From RGIG250 sp964540025 (GTDB lineage: Bacteria > Bacillota > Negativicutes > Selenomonadales > Selenomonadaceae), in contig CAZIKQ010000046.1 in NCBI GenBank assembly GCA_964540025.1, positions 1-13,380 of the forward strand: a stretch of 13,380 bases of DNA, given 5' to 3'. Under the pieces are notes generated by a model, which saw nothing but the letters and a program-made list of their open reading frames with translations, was not told where the DNA came from and did not search any database. The translations under genes and the position numbers were made by a program. How positions within the stretch are numbered: the first letter of the stretch is position 1; each line of letters begins with the position of its first letter. Positions 1-7,054 of this stretch are shown here, piece after piece.

Positions 1-111
1 GACAGAATAAGTGTCTTTGTCGACAAGCTGAACTTCCCTACAGGGAAGCCAAGGGGGAAAGTTGCTTTTGTCTACAGTCTGAATCGTCTACTAATAGACG
101 AATTAGCCTGA
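1..111 (+). pseudogene. 3' tail of an IS1182-like element (partial)
   Basis: An open frame enters from the left window edge and ends at a TGA at 109-111, giving 36 visible residues. Within it are two copies of the sequence that forms the ends of the IS at 4480-6030: TTGTCGACAAGCTGAA at 18-33 and TTGTCTACAGTCTGAA at 68-83. Many IS1182 transposases end with a frame running through such a terminal repeat, so this is probably the C-terminal tail or outer end of one such element, with two ends nested. The second copy leads directly into CGTCTACTAATAGACG, a 6-bp-arm palindrome that recurs elsewhere in the window. Too little is visible to say whether an intact transposase lies to the left. Confidence 0.4.
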
Positions 112-115
112 TTCC

Positions 116-166
116 AAAAACAAATACGGGACGCAGTAGCCAAGCATGACTACCGTGTCCCGTATT
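116..166 (-). terminator. Intrinsic terminator of the glycosylase gene
   Basis: Arms AATACGGGAC (123-132) and GTCCCGTATT (157-166) pair perfectly, with an inner GTAG/CTAC stem. Read on the minus strand, the hairpin begins 17 bases after the glycosylase stop codon and is followed by a T-rich run (complement of 115-122). It also has a short T-run on the plus side, so it may work in both directions and insulate the gene from the IS material to the left. Confidence 0.8.
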
Positions 167-182
167 TTCTAATATAAACCTG

Positions 183-695
183 TCAAAGCGTCAACGCCTC
201 ACCCCATTTTTTTGCCAGCTCGCTCATTCGATAGCGGGCGTTGGCCGGACTGGTGGACGGCGCCGCGACGGCAGTAAGCCCGCCGCGCGTCAAAAGCGGC
301 TTATTGAACCGCTTAAAGCAAGCGTAGGATTTTGCTCCGTTGCAAATTATTTTTGTCACCTGCGGGTATTTTTCAATGAGTGCGGCAAAGTCGTTGCCCG
401 TTTCGTCGCAAATAGCGGAATCCAGGCTTCCTTCACGCCGGCAGGACGCAATCGCGTCCCACAGCCCGATGTGGCGGCTCACGATCATTTTCAGCCGCGT
501 CCGATAATCATCCGGCGCTTTTTCTTCGCCGGTCAAAAGCAGCGCCATGAGCGGCCAAAAGCGATTGCGCGGGTGCGCGTAATATTCGCCCGCTCTTAAA
601 CTCGCCTCGCTGGGCATAGATCCTAAAATAAGCATCGTCGTTTTGCCGTCGAGCACCGCGTCAAATCCCACGAGAAGCTTTCCCTCAGCCAACAA
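183..695 (-). CDS. DNA-deoxyinosine (hypoxanthine) glycosylase, uracil-DNA glycosylase superfamily
   Basis: A cytoplasmic base-excision repair enzyme expected to cut hypoxanthine (deaminated adenine), and perhaps uracil, out of DNA, leaving an abasic site. The 170-residue length fits the small bacterial/archaeal family of hypoxanthine-DNA glycosylases. Visible motifs are LGSMPS (residues 24-29, the superfamily's first active-site motif), HPRNRFW (41-47), GLWD (77-80), ICNGAKSY (117-124) and PSTSPANARY (146-155, the DNA-intercalation/second motif). The start is a TTG at 693-695, chosen because GAGAGGGG sits 5 bases upstream; no ATG is better placed. It is transcribed alone and is followed by a strong terminator. 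The gene is clearly more GC-rich than the origin region, so it is probably an acquired cargo gene. Substrate preference is inferred from family; the superfamily assignment is firm. Confidence 0.88.
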   Translation of the reverse strand: MLAEGKLLVGFDAVLDGKTTMLILGSMPSEASLRAGEYYAHPRNRFWPLMALLLTGEEKAPDDYRTRLKMIVSRHIGLWDAIASCRREGSLDSAICDETGNDFAALIEKYPQVTKIICNGAKSYACFKRFNKPLLTRGGLTAVAAPSTSPANARYRMSELAKKWGEALTL

Positions 696-751
696 TTTCG
701 CCCCTCTCTATCATCTGTTATCATCTGCCGCGTGATTGTTATATTAAGCGT

Positions 752-796
752 TTAATCAGCGAACCGCCGGGCATAGTAAAGCTGCTCCTTCGCCAT
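752..796 (-). CDS. Possible 14-residue leader ORF upstream of the glycosylase
   Basis: ATG at 794-796 is preceded by GAGGAG at an 8-base spacing and encodes MAKEQLYYARRFAD before TAA, about 55 bases upstream of the glycosylase start. It lies inside an inverted repeat: ATAGTAAA (773-780) and TTTACTAT (829-836), with an inner TTCGC/GCGAA pair. The arrangement (good ribosome binding site, tiny ORF, surrounding hairpin, downstream gene) could be a regulatory leader peptide, but could equally be chance. I do not recognise the peptide. Confidence 0.25.
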   Translation of the reverse strand: MAKEQLYYARRFAD

Positions 797-953
797 TAAC
801 GCCGCTCCTCAAACAATCTCTAAGCGAATTTACTATATCATAACCGTCACCTTCACGCAACAAAATGCAGCCACCCGTCAAACGGAGGCTTTATACAAAA
901 GGGATTATCTCATCTGGATTCATCTGCTAACAGACTGATTTTCCCCCAACAAT

Positions 954-984
954 AAAGATCCCCCGTCGTAGCCGGGGGCTTTTT
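954..984 (+). terminator. Hairpin terminator in the 0.7-1.3 kb gap
   Basis: CCCCCG (960-965) pairs with CGGGGG (973-978) around a 7-base loop. On the plus strand the T-run CTTTTT follows directly, and AAAG/CTTT flanks extend the stem with a 2-base bulge. No convincing plus-strand gene precedes it. It may terminate an unrecognised transcript from 700-950 or be a leftover of a lost gene. On the minus strand the trailing bases are only weakly T-rich. Confidence 0.6.
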
Positions 985-1029
985 GGTCATCGCTATCCCT
1001 CCCTTGATCTATTCTTTGCAGTTGACGAA

Positions 1030-1290
1030 CCGCGATTATATCTTACCATAGGAGGGATTTTTTCTTTGTAGACTCATACCTATAAGGTTTATTGAAACCC
1101 CAGTCCAACCGGAGGTTTTCGTTGTACAAAAACCGGGCGAAACGCCGATTGATTCGGTACTTCGCCCGTATGCCATTAAATCAGAACCGCCCTCGATCCC
1201 AATGTGTAAGCTGAATCCCTGCCTGAGACAGCCCTTCAGCTTTCAAACAGTTCACCAACGCCCCGTGGTCAAAAGGGCGTCATCGAGGAG
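1030..1290 (-). pseudogene. Possible decayed reading frame downstream of repB
   Basis: One minus-strand frame between repB and the 954-984 hairpin stays open except for a single TGA near 1178-1183, over about 78 codons. Its composition looks protein-like and ends in a lysine-rich stretch (ESTKKKSLLW) before TAA. There is no good start codon with a ribosome binding site. It might be the remains of a transposase or plasmid accessory gene, but I cannot assign a family, and a chance open frame is possible. The hairpin at 1134-1168 lies inside it, which argues against an active gene. Confidence 0.2.
1126..1168 (-). terminator. Probable terminator of the repB transcript
   Basis: CGGGCGAA (1134-1141) pairs perfectly with TTCGCCCG (1161-1168), with an inner CCGA/TCGG stem around TTGAT. 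Read on the minus strand, the hairpin is followed by GTTTTTG. It lies about 165 bases past the repB stop codon, and no other minus-strand gene lies between. Confidence 0.6.
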
Positions 1291-1331
1291 CCGCGCCGAC
1301 TATGTAATCTGTCTATCCTACGAGGCTGCCC

Positions 1332-2429
1332 TCATTCGGTATACGTCCCCTTTAGCCTGTCGTCCCTTTCTTTCATTCTGGCCGCTGCATCTATCTCCGC
1401 CCAATACTTTTTCTGTTTCTCGTACTCCTCCTTATCCTCGATTACGGACCGCACAAAGCCCCCCGGATTGCTGTACCGGCCTTCCTTCAGCAGCGGCTCG
1501 ATTTTCATCAGCACATGCTCTATCCACCGCTCCCCGTATTCCTGAATCAGTTTATCAGGCACATAGTCCGGCTTTATGCCAATCTGCCGCAGCCGGTAGG
1601 CGAGGAACGAACGGTTTTCCTCAGGAGAGGTTTCGGCCCGTTCCGCTTCTATTGCCTCCTCGGTCCGCTCCATGGTGATAGTATACCCGGCTGTTCTGCC
1701 GCCCTTTAACAGCGTCTTGGCCGATACCTTATATTTCGTCTTCTTGTTGATTTCCTCTATGGGTTTATCTATAACATTTTTCTTAAAGGAAGATACCTTC
1801 AGCTTCCCGTCTATCATGTAGGCATCGTCCTTCAGGTTCAGATATCTGCGCAGCTCCCCGATGGTAAAATTGCGCACTATTTTCTTGGTGGGCATATTTT
1901 TATGCTGTAAGAGAAGCTCCAGCAAACGCAAGGCATGGGTACTGCTAACCTGAAAAGCCGCATTCAACGGAAATTTCGTATACGGGATATCCTCCAGTTC
2001 CAGCAGGTACGGCTTAGTTTCAATATTAAAACAGATAGTCAAGCCCTCCGATGCTCGGAACTCGATTTTTCTAAACACCGGTACCACCCGAAAATCAGGC
2101 TTGCTTTTGTCGGAGGAAACGTTTATATCCTTAATGGCCTTCGTTCCCATGTTCTCGCAGGTTTTTCGCAGCTCCGTATAAAACCGCTTGTTGCCCCCGA
2201 ACAAATTTATTATCTCTTTTGTATCTATGTGGATTTCCGGAAACTCATCATCAAAATATTTCGCATTGGGAAGATGGGGGCGCAATCTTTGAAGTCCCAG
2301 AAAAAACAACCGGCTTTCATTCATCGAAAAAGTTTTTCTGGATTCAATCAGCGGATTGGCCTGATACACCATTACATCCTTCAGGTGTTCCAACTTAGGC
2401 TGCTGTTCGTCATCCTTCACGTTTGCCAA
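1332..2429 (-). CDS. repB: Plasmid replication initiator, RepB / Rep_3 family
   Basis: Initiator protein (365 residues) that binds the iterons upstream of its own gene and opens the origin with host DnaA. The layout is that of Rep_3 proteins with two winged-helix domains. WH1 spans roughly residues 20-150, starting with the family hallmark VYQANPLIESRKTFSMNESR (21-40). WH2 spans roughly 155-255, with FPLNAAFQVSSTHALRLLELLL (153-174), the FTIGELRRYLNL recognition region (188-199) and FKKNVIDKPIEEIN (215-228). A charged C-terminal extension follows (residues 260-365). The start is TTG at 2427-2429, because GGGGAGGT lies 7 bases before it; an ATG at 2434-2436 is out of frame and meets a stop after 8 codons. 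The gene points away from the origin at 2615-4399, and its promoter probably lies between 2445 and 2615, close to the first iterons, which would allow self-repression. Family assignment is firm; autoregulation is inferred. Confidence 0.92.
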   Translation of the reverse strand: MANVKDDEQQPKLEHLKDVMVYQANPLIESRKTFSMNESRLFFLGLQRLRPHLPNAKYFDDEFPEIHIDTKEIINLFGGNKRFYTELRKTCENMGTKAIKDINVSSDKSKPDFRVVPVFRKIEFRASEGLTICFNIETKPYLLELEDIPYTKFPLNAAFQVSSTHALRLLELLLQHKNMPTKKIVRNFTIGELRRYLNLKDDAYMIDGKLKVSSFKKNVIDKPIEEINKKTKYKVSAKTLLKGGRTAGYTITMERTEEAIEAERAETSPEENRSFLAYRLRQIGIKPDYVPDKLIQEYGERWIEHVLMKIEPLLKEGRYSNPGGFVRSVIEDKEEYEKQKKYWAEIDAAARMKERDDRLKGTYTE

Positions 2430-2614
2430 AAACCATACCTCCCCATTTACTTACTCTGCTGCCGCCCAGAAAACCGACTTGACTGTTTTCACTTTTTCTA
2501 TGCCATAAGGAAAAACGTACATTCCGGAATATTCACATCAGAAAACCACACCATATTGATACAGGGAACAACCGCCCAACTTATTCCAGGACAACAACTA
2601 AACCTATGTTGCCG

Positions 2615-3330
2615 GGATAGTCTTTTGATACTCAATTCTCTTTCAACTCTACCGGACGCTTCACGCAGGATAGCTATATGATACTGGATCTGCGAGCCTT
2701 ATATCCCGCCTGCTTCCGGCTGTTTACCAGGATAGTTTCTCGATACTCTTTGGATCTGTTTCTCAGCCCGATTTATTAGAAAATCTCCTTGCCCCTGGAC
2801 CTTCATCGCCTTCTGTTCCCATAGTAAAAGTCCCTGCTCATCGATACAAAGGATAGTTATCCGACACTATTATTTTTCCGACAACAAACCTCGGCTGACT
2901 TCCCACATCTACCTGGGATAGTTATTTGATACCGAACCGGAAAGTCCGTTATAATAACGTCCTTTTCCACAAACCAGGATAGTTATTTGACACTTTTCAG
3001 AACATCCTTCTCTGCTGCGCCAGTTAAACCATAATGCATTTTTCCAATAACAACAAGCCATCTCCACCGATCGGCATTCAGCGGCTGTTCTGCTATAATG
3101 ACAGGAAGATTTCTCCTGCTTCAATTTGCCAAACGGCAAATTCCGCATTAACTCACACGATGGAACTAATATATCCATGGTTGTTGAACTCAAATCGGAA
3201 GAAAAAGTCCCGTAGAATTGTCTTAACCAAAACGGTCTGACAGGATAGTATTTCGATACCTATTACTTACATTTGGCAGGATACTTTTTCGATACTTTCG
3301 GACAACATCTTCAGGATAGCTATCCGATAC
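2615..3330. repeat. Forward iteron set (nine copies, GGATAG...GATAC)
   Basis: Nine 17-bp copies start at 2615, 2668, 2730, 2851, 2916, 2977, 3243, 3279 and 3314. All begin GGATA and end GAYAC, with a T-rich centre. Examples are GGATAGTTATTTGATAC (2916) and GGATAGTATTTCGATAC (3243). The copy at 3314 starts with the perfect palindrome GGATAGCTATCC. Spacing is irregular (35 to 266 bases), mostly near 53-65. Their loose spacing and their position next to repB suggest control and incompatibility sites rather than the core origin. Confidence 0.9.
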
Positions 3331-3411
3331 ATTTCGGCAAAAGTTTCTCATTCAGGCCCAAATCCTAGATTCTCTTTTCCCTTTCCTTTAGTATAATAAC
3401 ACAATCCTTTT

Positions 3412-4108
3412 GTATCGGCAAGTTTTCCTTTCGTATCGTATCCCTATCCTCTTGTATCGAAATACTATCCTTTCCTTGTATCTAAAAGCTATCCTGTTAC
3501 CATTACGATGAGCGGTATCCTGCGAACCTCCAGAATTATTTATGGCTTATCCTTTCTCTCTCCTTTAGTATCCAACTTCTCTCCTTATGTATCTTTTTTC
3601 TATCCCTTTTTATCTTTTCCCCACTCTCACTCCTTTTAATCTCAAGCTGTCAGCAACCTGCCAAAATTAAAGTACAACGGCCAAAAAATTTTCCGCTCCA
3701 GCTAAACAAGTGACAGACGACCTGTTAGATGCCAGAAACCCCTTAATTTTCCTTCATCATTAAACACAAACAGGAAGACTGTTGCCTGTAACACTTTCTT
3801 GAACTGCGCCCTATAGCAATTTTCAAAATTCTCCGGCGTATCGAAAAACTATCCTGCAACTTATATCTATCCCTGATATATCTTATTTTCCATAATTACT
3901 AAAAGATATTGGATATTCAAACGACCAAATTTTCACTTATCCACAAAATATGTCTGTTTATTCACATAGTTTTCCACCAGCTGGTATCTTTTGGCTATCC
4001 TACAAGTATCTATATCCTATCCTGTAAGTATCTACCCACTCTCCCGACAGTATCTTAAACCTCTCTGATAGTATCTTTTTCCTCTCCAAAAGTATACTAT
4101 TACTATCC
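3412..4108. repeat. Reverse iteron set, phased at 21-22 bp
   Basis: The same 17-bp unit in the opposite orientation (GTATC...CTATCC). Cluster one is at 3412, 3433, 3454 and 3478; a weak trio is at 3568, 3589 and 3610; a single copy is at 3838; cluster two is at 3984, 4006, 4028, 4050, 4071 and 4092. Within clusters the starts are 21, 22 or 24 bases apart, so bound proteins would sit on one face of the helix. Copies at 3454 (GTATCGAAATACTATCC) and 3838 are close to consensus, while 3412, 3568, 3610 and 4050 are degenerate. Cluster two ends exactly where the AT-rich tract begins, as in core iteron origins. Confidence 0.88.
3937..3966 (+). promoter_or_regulatory. Pair of DnaA boxes
   Basis: TTATCCACA at 3937-3945 is a perfect DnaA box, and TTATTCACA at 3958-3966 also fits the consensus TTATNCACA. 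The starts are 21 bases apart, in the same phase as the iterons, and lie just before the phased cluster at 3984-4108. Position and spacing suggest joint loading of DnaA and RepB at this side of the origin. Confidence 0.82.
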
Positions 4109-4262
4109 CAATAAACTTAAAAACCCTTATTACTAATGGATTTTCAGAAAAGCAAAGCAATATTAAAACAATTAAAAACAATTTAAGAAAAAACAAAACA
4201 GATAAAAATTGAGATTGAATATTTCTTAAATAAGAAAAGTTATTTATACTTAAACGACAATA
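4109..4262. other. AT-rich putative DNA unwinding element
   Basis: A tract of roughly four-fifths A+T by eye, rich in A-runs (AATTAAAAACAATTTAAG and similar), starts where the phased iteron cluster stops. It contains no gene. Its place next to iterons and DnaA boxes matches the melting region of iteron plasmids; the role is inferred from layout. Confidence 0.65.
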
Positions 4263-4382
4263 ACACGCTAAGGCTGTGTCCTTTTTCTCTCCCTTAAAAG
4301 AAATAAATTCATCCTGTTAGCTGATAGGACATCTACAATATACTTATATAAAAAGGATTGCTATAGTAATTATATACTTATA

Positions 4383-4399
4383 GTATCGAAAAGCTATCC
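4383..4399. repeat. Isolated reverse iteron beyond the AT-rich tract
   Basis: GTATCGAAAAGCTATCC is a near-consensus reverse copy lying about 275 bases past the end of the phased cluster, on the far side of the AT-rich tract and about 80 bases from the IS end at 4480. It brackets the tract with iterons on both sides. Confidence 0.8.
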
Positions 4400-4479
4400 T
4401 GACAGACAGATCAACGACAGAAAAAATAATTGAAAATAACTTGCCAGATAAGTCAACTATTAGTAAACGACTCAGACAA

Positions 4480-6030
4480 CAGATGATAGACAAAAGCCAT
4501 TGCCTTACCCATAGAAAGCAGTGGCTTTTCCTATTCCCAGTACAGAAAAGCGAAGTTGAAACCAGATTTCTGAAAAATATCGCAGAAAATAAGCTCCTAC
4601 AGGACCCAATTTCCCTGTCCTTCGTTTCCATATCGCCAGCTTCTTCAGATTCATGCACAAAAAGGTAAGCGTCACCTGCATCGTTACTCTTTTCAGGCCA
4701 CGCAGCATTGTGTATCTCATGCCATGCTTTTCTTTCGCGTCCGCAAAGACTCGCTCGATTGTTTGTTTCCTTTGCTTGTATATCTCCCTGTATTTCGGTA
4801 TGTACCGATATTCTTCCGCTTGTTCACTATAGTCTGCCCAGATATGCCTGTTTACTATTTTCGTCTGGTTCCGGCTCAGGGTGCATTGCTTCAGTTTCGG
4901 GCAGTGTTGGCAAATACTTGGTTTGCTCTTATATTGCCGGTATCCTTACCGGTTCGTGGCTCTGTACGCCAGGATTTGGTTTTCCGGGCAAAGGTAGCAG
5001 TCGTAGTATTCGTCGTATACATAGTCTTGTTTCTTGAAGAATCCGTCCTTCGTCTTGGGGCGTGTGTAAGGGATTACGGGAATCTTCCCGTCCTCAATGA
5101 TTTCCTTCATAATGCCGGGGGTCTTGAATCCTGCGTCTAAGGCGATGCTTTTTGTCTCTTTGTATACTTGTCTTAGTTTTTCGTACAGGGGGTGAAACAT
5201 TTGGTTGTCATGGATATTACCTGCTCCCACTATAAAGTCCAGAATGAAGTTGTGTTTGTCGCAGGCGGTGTTGGCGATGTATGCGAATTGCCGTTCATGT
5301 TCTCCCTTGACGAATAGTCCGCTTTCCGGGTCGGTCTTGCTTTTGGTTACGGTGGTTTCTTCTGGCTCTTCTTTGGGTGGCAGGGGTTTCTTTCCTTGCT
5401 GTTCTCTTTCTTTTTCGATTTCTTCGTCCAGTTCTTTCTGGTATTGCTTGATTGGTTTCGTTACGGTGACCTGTTGGGATTTGTTTTTGTTCGCGCTGGC
5501 CTTTATGTGGGTGCCGTCGATGAAGATGGCGCTTGCGTCGATGAAGCCGGCTTTAGCGGCTTCCTTCAATATGCGCTGGAAGATGCGGATGAAGATGTCT
5601 GTGTTCTGGAAGCGGCGGGCGTAGTTTTTGCTGAAGGTTGAGAAGTGGGGGATGGGTTCTATAAGGCCGTAGCCGATGAACCAGCGGTAGGCTACGTTGA
5701 CGTTGATTTCCCTGATGGTCTGCCTCATGCTGCGGATACCGAAGAGGTACTGGATGAGGACAATTTTGAACAGGGAGACAGGGTCAATGCCGGGGCGTCC
5801 CATTTCTAACGGGGAGTAAAGTCCGTCTACTTCCTCGTAGATGAAGCTGAAGTCGATGGCGCAGTCTATATCTCGCAGGATATGGTCTTGCGGGACGAGG
5901 TCTTCCAGTGTGATAAACTGGAGTTGCTGTTGGATGGTGCGGTCTGTTTTTCGATAACAATGCAAATCACCCCTGTCTGTGGCTATTATACCACGGATGG
6001 GGGTGATTTGCTTTGTTTGTCGACAGGCTG
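4480..6030. mobile_element. IS1182-family insertion sequence (defective copy)
   Basis: About 1.55 kb, bounded by imperfect inverted ends reading inwards: CAGATGATAGACAAAAGCC at 4480-4498 and, on the other strand, CAGCCTGTCGACAAAC at 6015-6030. Similar ends occur at 18-33 and 68-83. Inside lie the transposase pseudogene, a hairpin at its 3' end (AAAAGCCATTGC 4492-4503 with GCAGTGGCTTTT 4518-4529) and a 12-bp inverted repeat around the transposase start (GCAAATCACCCC 5962-5973 with GGGGTGATTTGC 6000-6011). I see no clear target duplication. Just outside the right end is another hairpin, GCCACTGCTTT/AAAGCAGTGGC at 6031-6060, resembling the element's own 3' hairpin, which suggests insertion next to an older copy. 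End positions are approximate. Confidence 0.75.
4505..5965 (-). pseudogene. IS1182-family transposase interrupted by one in-frame stop
   Basis: DDE transposase of about 486 codons, a normal length for IS1182. The N-terminal DNA-binding domain contains QFITLEDLVPQDHILRDID (16-34) and SRM-like RSMRQTIREI (78-87). The first catalytic Asp is D150 in FIDGTHIKA; an insertion rich in K/E follows; the second Asp is in ALDAGFKTPG; the zinc-binding-like Cys cluster falls around the break (YDCYLCPE, then CQHCPKLKQC); the C-terminal ERVFADAKEKHGMRYT supplies the catalytic Glu. A TAA at 4946-4948 splits the frame after residue 339. The same frame continues without shift to 4505, so a single nonsense change (GAA or AAA to TAA) is the likely lesion and the catalytic Glu is lost from the truncated product. 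The start is TTG at 5963-5965, inside the hairpin; TATAAT lies at 5985-5990. Confidence 0.88.
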
Positions 6031-6066
6031 GCCACTGCTTTTTATAAATAAAGCAGTGGCTTTTGC
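6031..6066 (+). terminator. Perfect hairpin with T-run beside the IS right end
   Basis: GCCACTGCTTT (6031-6041) and AAAGCAGTGGC (6050-6060) form a perfect 11-bp stem followed by TTTTG. It has the form of an intrinsic terminator. The sequence closely matches the 3' hairpin of the adjacent IS, so it is probably the end of an older IS1182 copy that the present element landed beside. Confidence 0.6.
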
Positions 6067-6144
6067 TACTATAAACTTTAGTCTGGTATATAAACTGGAG
6101 TTCTCACAAAACGAAAAACGAAACGAAAGGTATCAATAATGCAT

Positions 6145-6300
6145 TACCCGTTTGATGAGTGACTTTGATATAGGTTCCTTTGATAAAGTCGGCCTTATCC
6201 GCTTCCTGCAATATGCGCTGGAAGATGTGAGCAAGGATATTTGCCTCCTGGGAGCAGCGGGAGTAGAACTTGCTAAAGGTGGTGTGGAAGATCTTTTCTT
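6145..6300 (-). pseudogene. Deleted remnant of a second IS1182 transposase
   Basis: On the minus strand this stretch translates to a line-for-line counterpart of residues about 106-157 of the transposase at 4505-5965. It retains FSKFYSRCSQ against FSKNYARRFQ and HIFQRILQEADKADFI against RIFQRILKEAAKAGFI. About eight codons that would hold the catalytic Asp are missing (FIK-GTYIK against FIDASAIFIDGTHIK). Both ends are broken off. Its left neighbour is the 6031-6060 hairpin, and its other edge abuts the stop codon of the 6302-7018 gene, so its arrival may have reshaped that gene's 3' end. Confidence 0.8.
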
Positions 6301-6301
6301 A

Positions 6302-7018
6302 TCAAAGAGGATACTTTTTGAGATAAAGATGCCATCCTGTAGATAAGAAACGATCAATAGCCCTTTCTAAGATAGGAAAATGCCTTTCTTGAACTAAAAA
6401 TAAGTAATCTCTTACTGAATACCTTGAAGCCCTTAAATAAAACGTTTTTGCACTTTTTGTTTCTTCCATATTTTCAAATTTATAAAATCTTTTCAGATAT
6501 TCACTTTCGGGCTTTCTATCTCTATGATTATAAATGATTACCGTTGAACCTTGTGCATAATAGTCTGCTGCTTCTTTGTATGTTGTGTATTTGTTACCGT
6601 GTTTTGAATATGGTTTTATACTTTTCACTTCCAATCCGTTATCAGGATCTAAAAATATTACATCCTGCTTATACAATTTCTTTAAGGAGGCCGAATGCCA
6701 TTTATCACGGCTTTTCGCTTCTAACATTTTGTTCCAAAATAAAGCGTTTGCAAAAAGCTTTGCTCTTTCAAGTCTTGCGACTGTTCTGTTGTTACTTAAT
6801 CCGATTTCTTTTAAGGCGCAGTGCAAATAAATATCAGGAGTATCACAATTGCATTCTAAATATTCTGTGTACCTGCCGTCAGTGGAGACTCTTGAGCGTT
6901 CAGGTTCATCCGGCGTCAAATACCAGTTTAACCCTATGCTGAACCCAGCAGTTTCAAGACTTCTCAAAATTCCTAATTTTGTATAATCTCCTATATCACC
7001 GGCATATTGATTTTTCAT
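6302..7018 (-). CDS. Conserved-type hypothetical protein (MKNQY-GDIGDY start)
   Basis: 238 residues, soluble, no signal peptide or membrane segment. I know no function for it. It starts MKNQYAGDIGDYTKLGILRS, a pattern seen in an uncharacterised bacterial family, followed by NWYLTPDE (31-38). Later it has DVIFLDPDNGLE (119-130), reminiscent of the acidic D-P turn of nucleotide- or SAM-binding folds, and GSTVIIYNHRDR (157-168). The start is ATG at 7016-7018, because AAGGAAGG lies 6 bases before it; the in-frame TTG at 7022-7024 overlaps the edge of that site. The gene is AT-rich compared with the par operon upstream. Its stop codon abuts the transposase remnant, so the C-terminus (WHLYLKKYPL) may be truncated or replaced. 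The gene lies 103 bases downstream of the DUF1638 gene in the same direction and could be read through from the par promoter. Confidence 0.7.
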   Translation of the reverse strand: MKNQYAGDIGDYTKLGILRSLETAGFSIGLNWYLTPDEPERSRVSTDGRYTEYLECNCDTPDIYLHCALKEIGLSNNRTVARLERAKLFANALFWNKMLEAKSRDKWHSASLKKLYKQDVIFLDPDNGLEVKSIKPYSKHGNKYTTYKEAADYYAQGSTVIIYNHRDRKPESEYLKRFYKFENMEETKSAKTFYLRASRYSVRDYLFLVQERHFPILERAIDRFLSTGWHLYLKKYPL

Positions 7019-7054
7019 GACCAACCTTCCTTCAGACCAACGACAGATGGAGTT

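Larger units (their letters stand above)
2445..4479. other. Replication origin (oriV) region, non-coding
   Basis: About 2 kb without a convincing gene. It holds more than 20 copies of a 17-bp iteron (consensus about GGATAGYTWTYYGATAC), two DnaA boxes and an AT-rich tract, all directly upstream of repB. Forward copies occupy 2615-3330 and reverse copies 3412-4399. Other marks are the palindrome ATTCCGGAAT at 2521-2530, between repB and the first iteron (possible operator), and the inverted repeat AATTTGCC-AAAC-GGCAAATT at 3123-3142, in the longest gap between forward iterons. Open frames on either strand here lack ribosome binding sites and recognisable protein character. Transition-type Rep_3 origins usually carry fewer iterons, so part of this field probably serves copy-number control or incompatibility. 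Confidence 0.88.

Noticed and set aside
1935..2681. 248-codon plus-strand frame opposite repB
   Set aside because: Antisense shadow of repB; no translation signal and no recognisable protein.
2909..3193. 94-codon minus-strand frame across the iteron field, and a plus-strand frame at 3034-3240
   Set aside because: No ribosome binding site, composition rich in Cys/Trp/Ser as in chance frames, and the minus frame runs through two iterons. Neighbouring frames look no worse.
3412..4108. CRISPR array
   Set aside because: The 17-bp units are too short and too variable, and the 4-5 bp gaps are far too small to be spacers. They match the oppositely oriented iterons near repB.
4946..5140. Programmed frameshift in the transposase
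   Set aside because: Upstream and downstream parts are in the same frame; the break is a single TAA.
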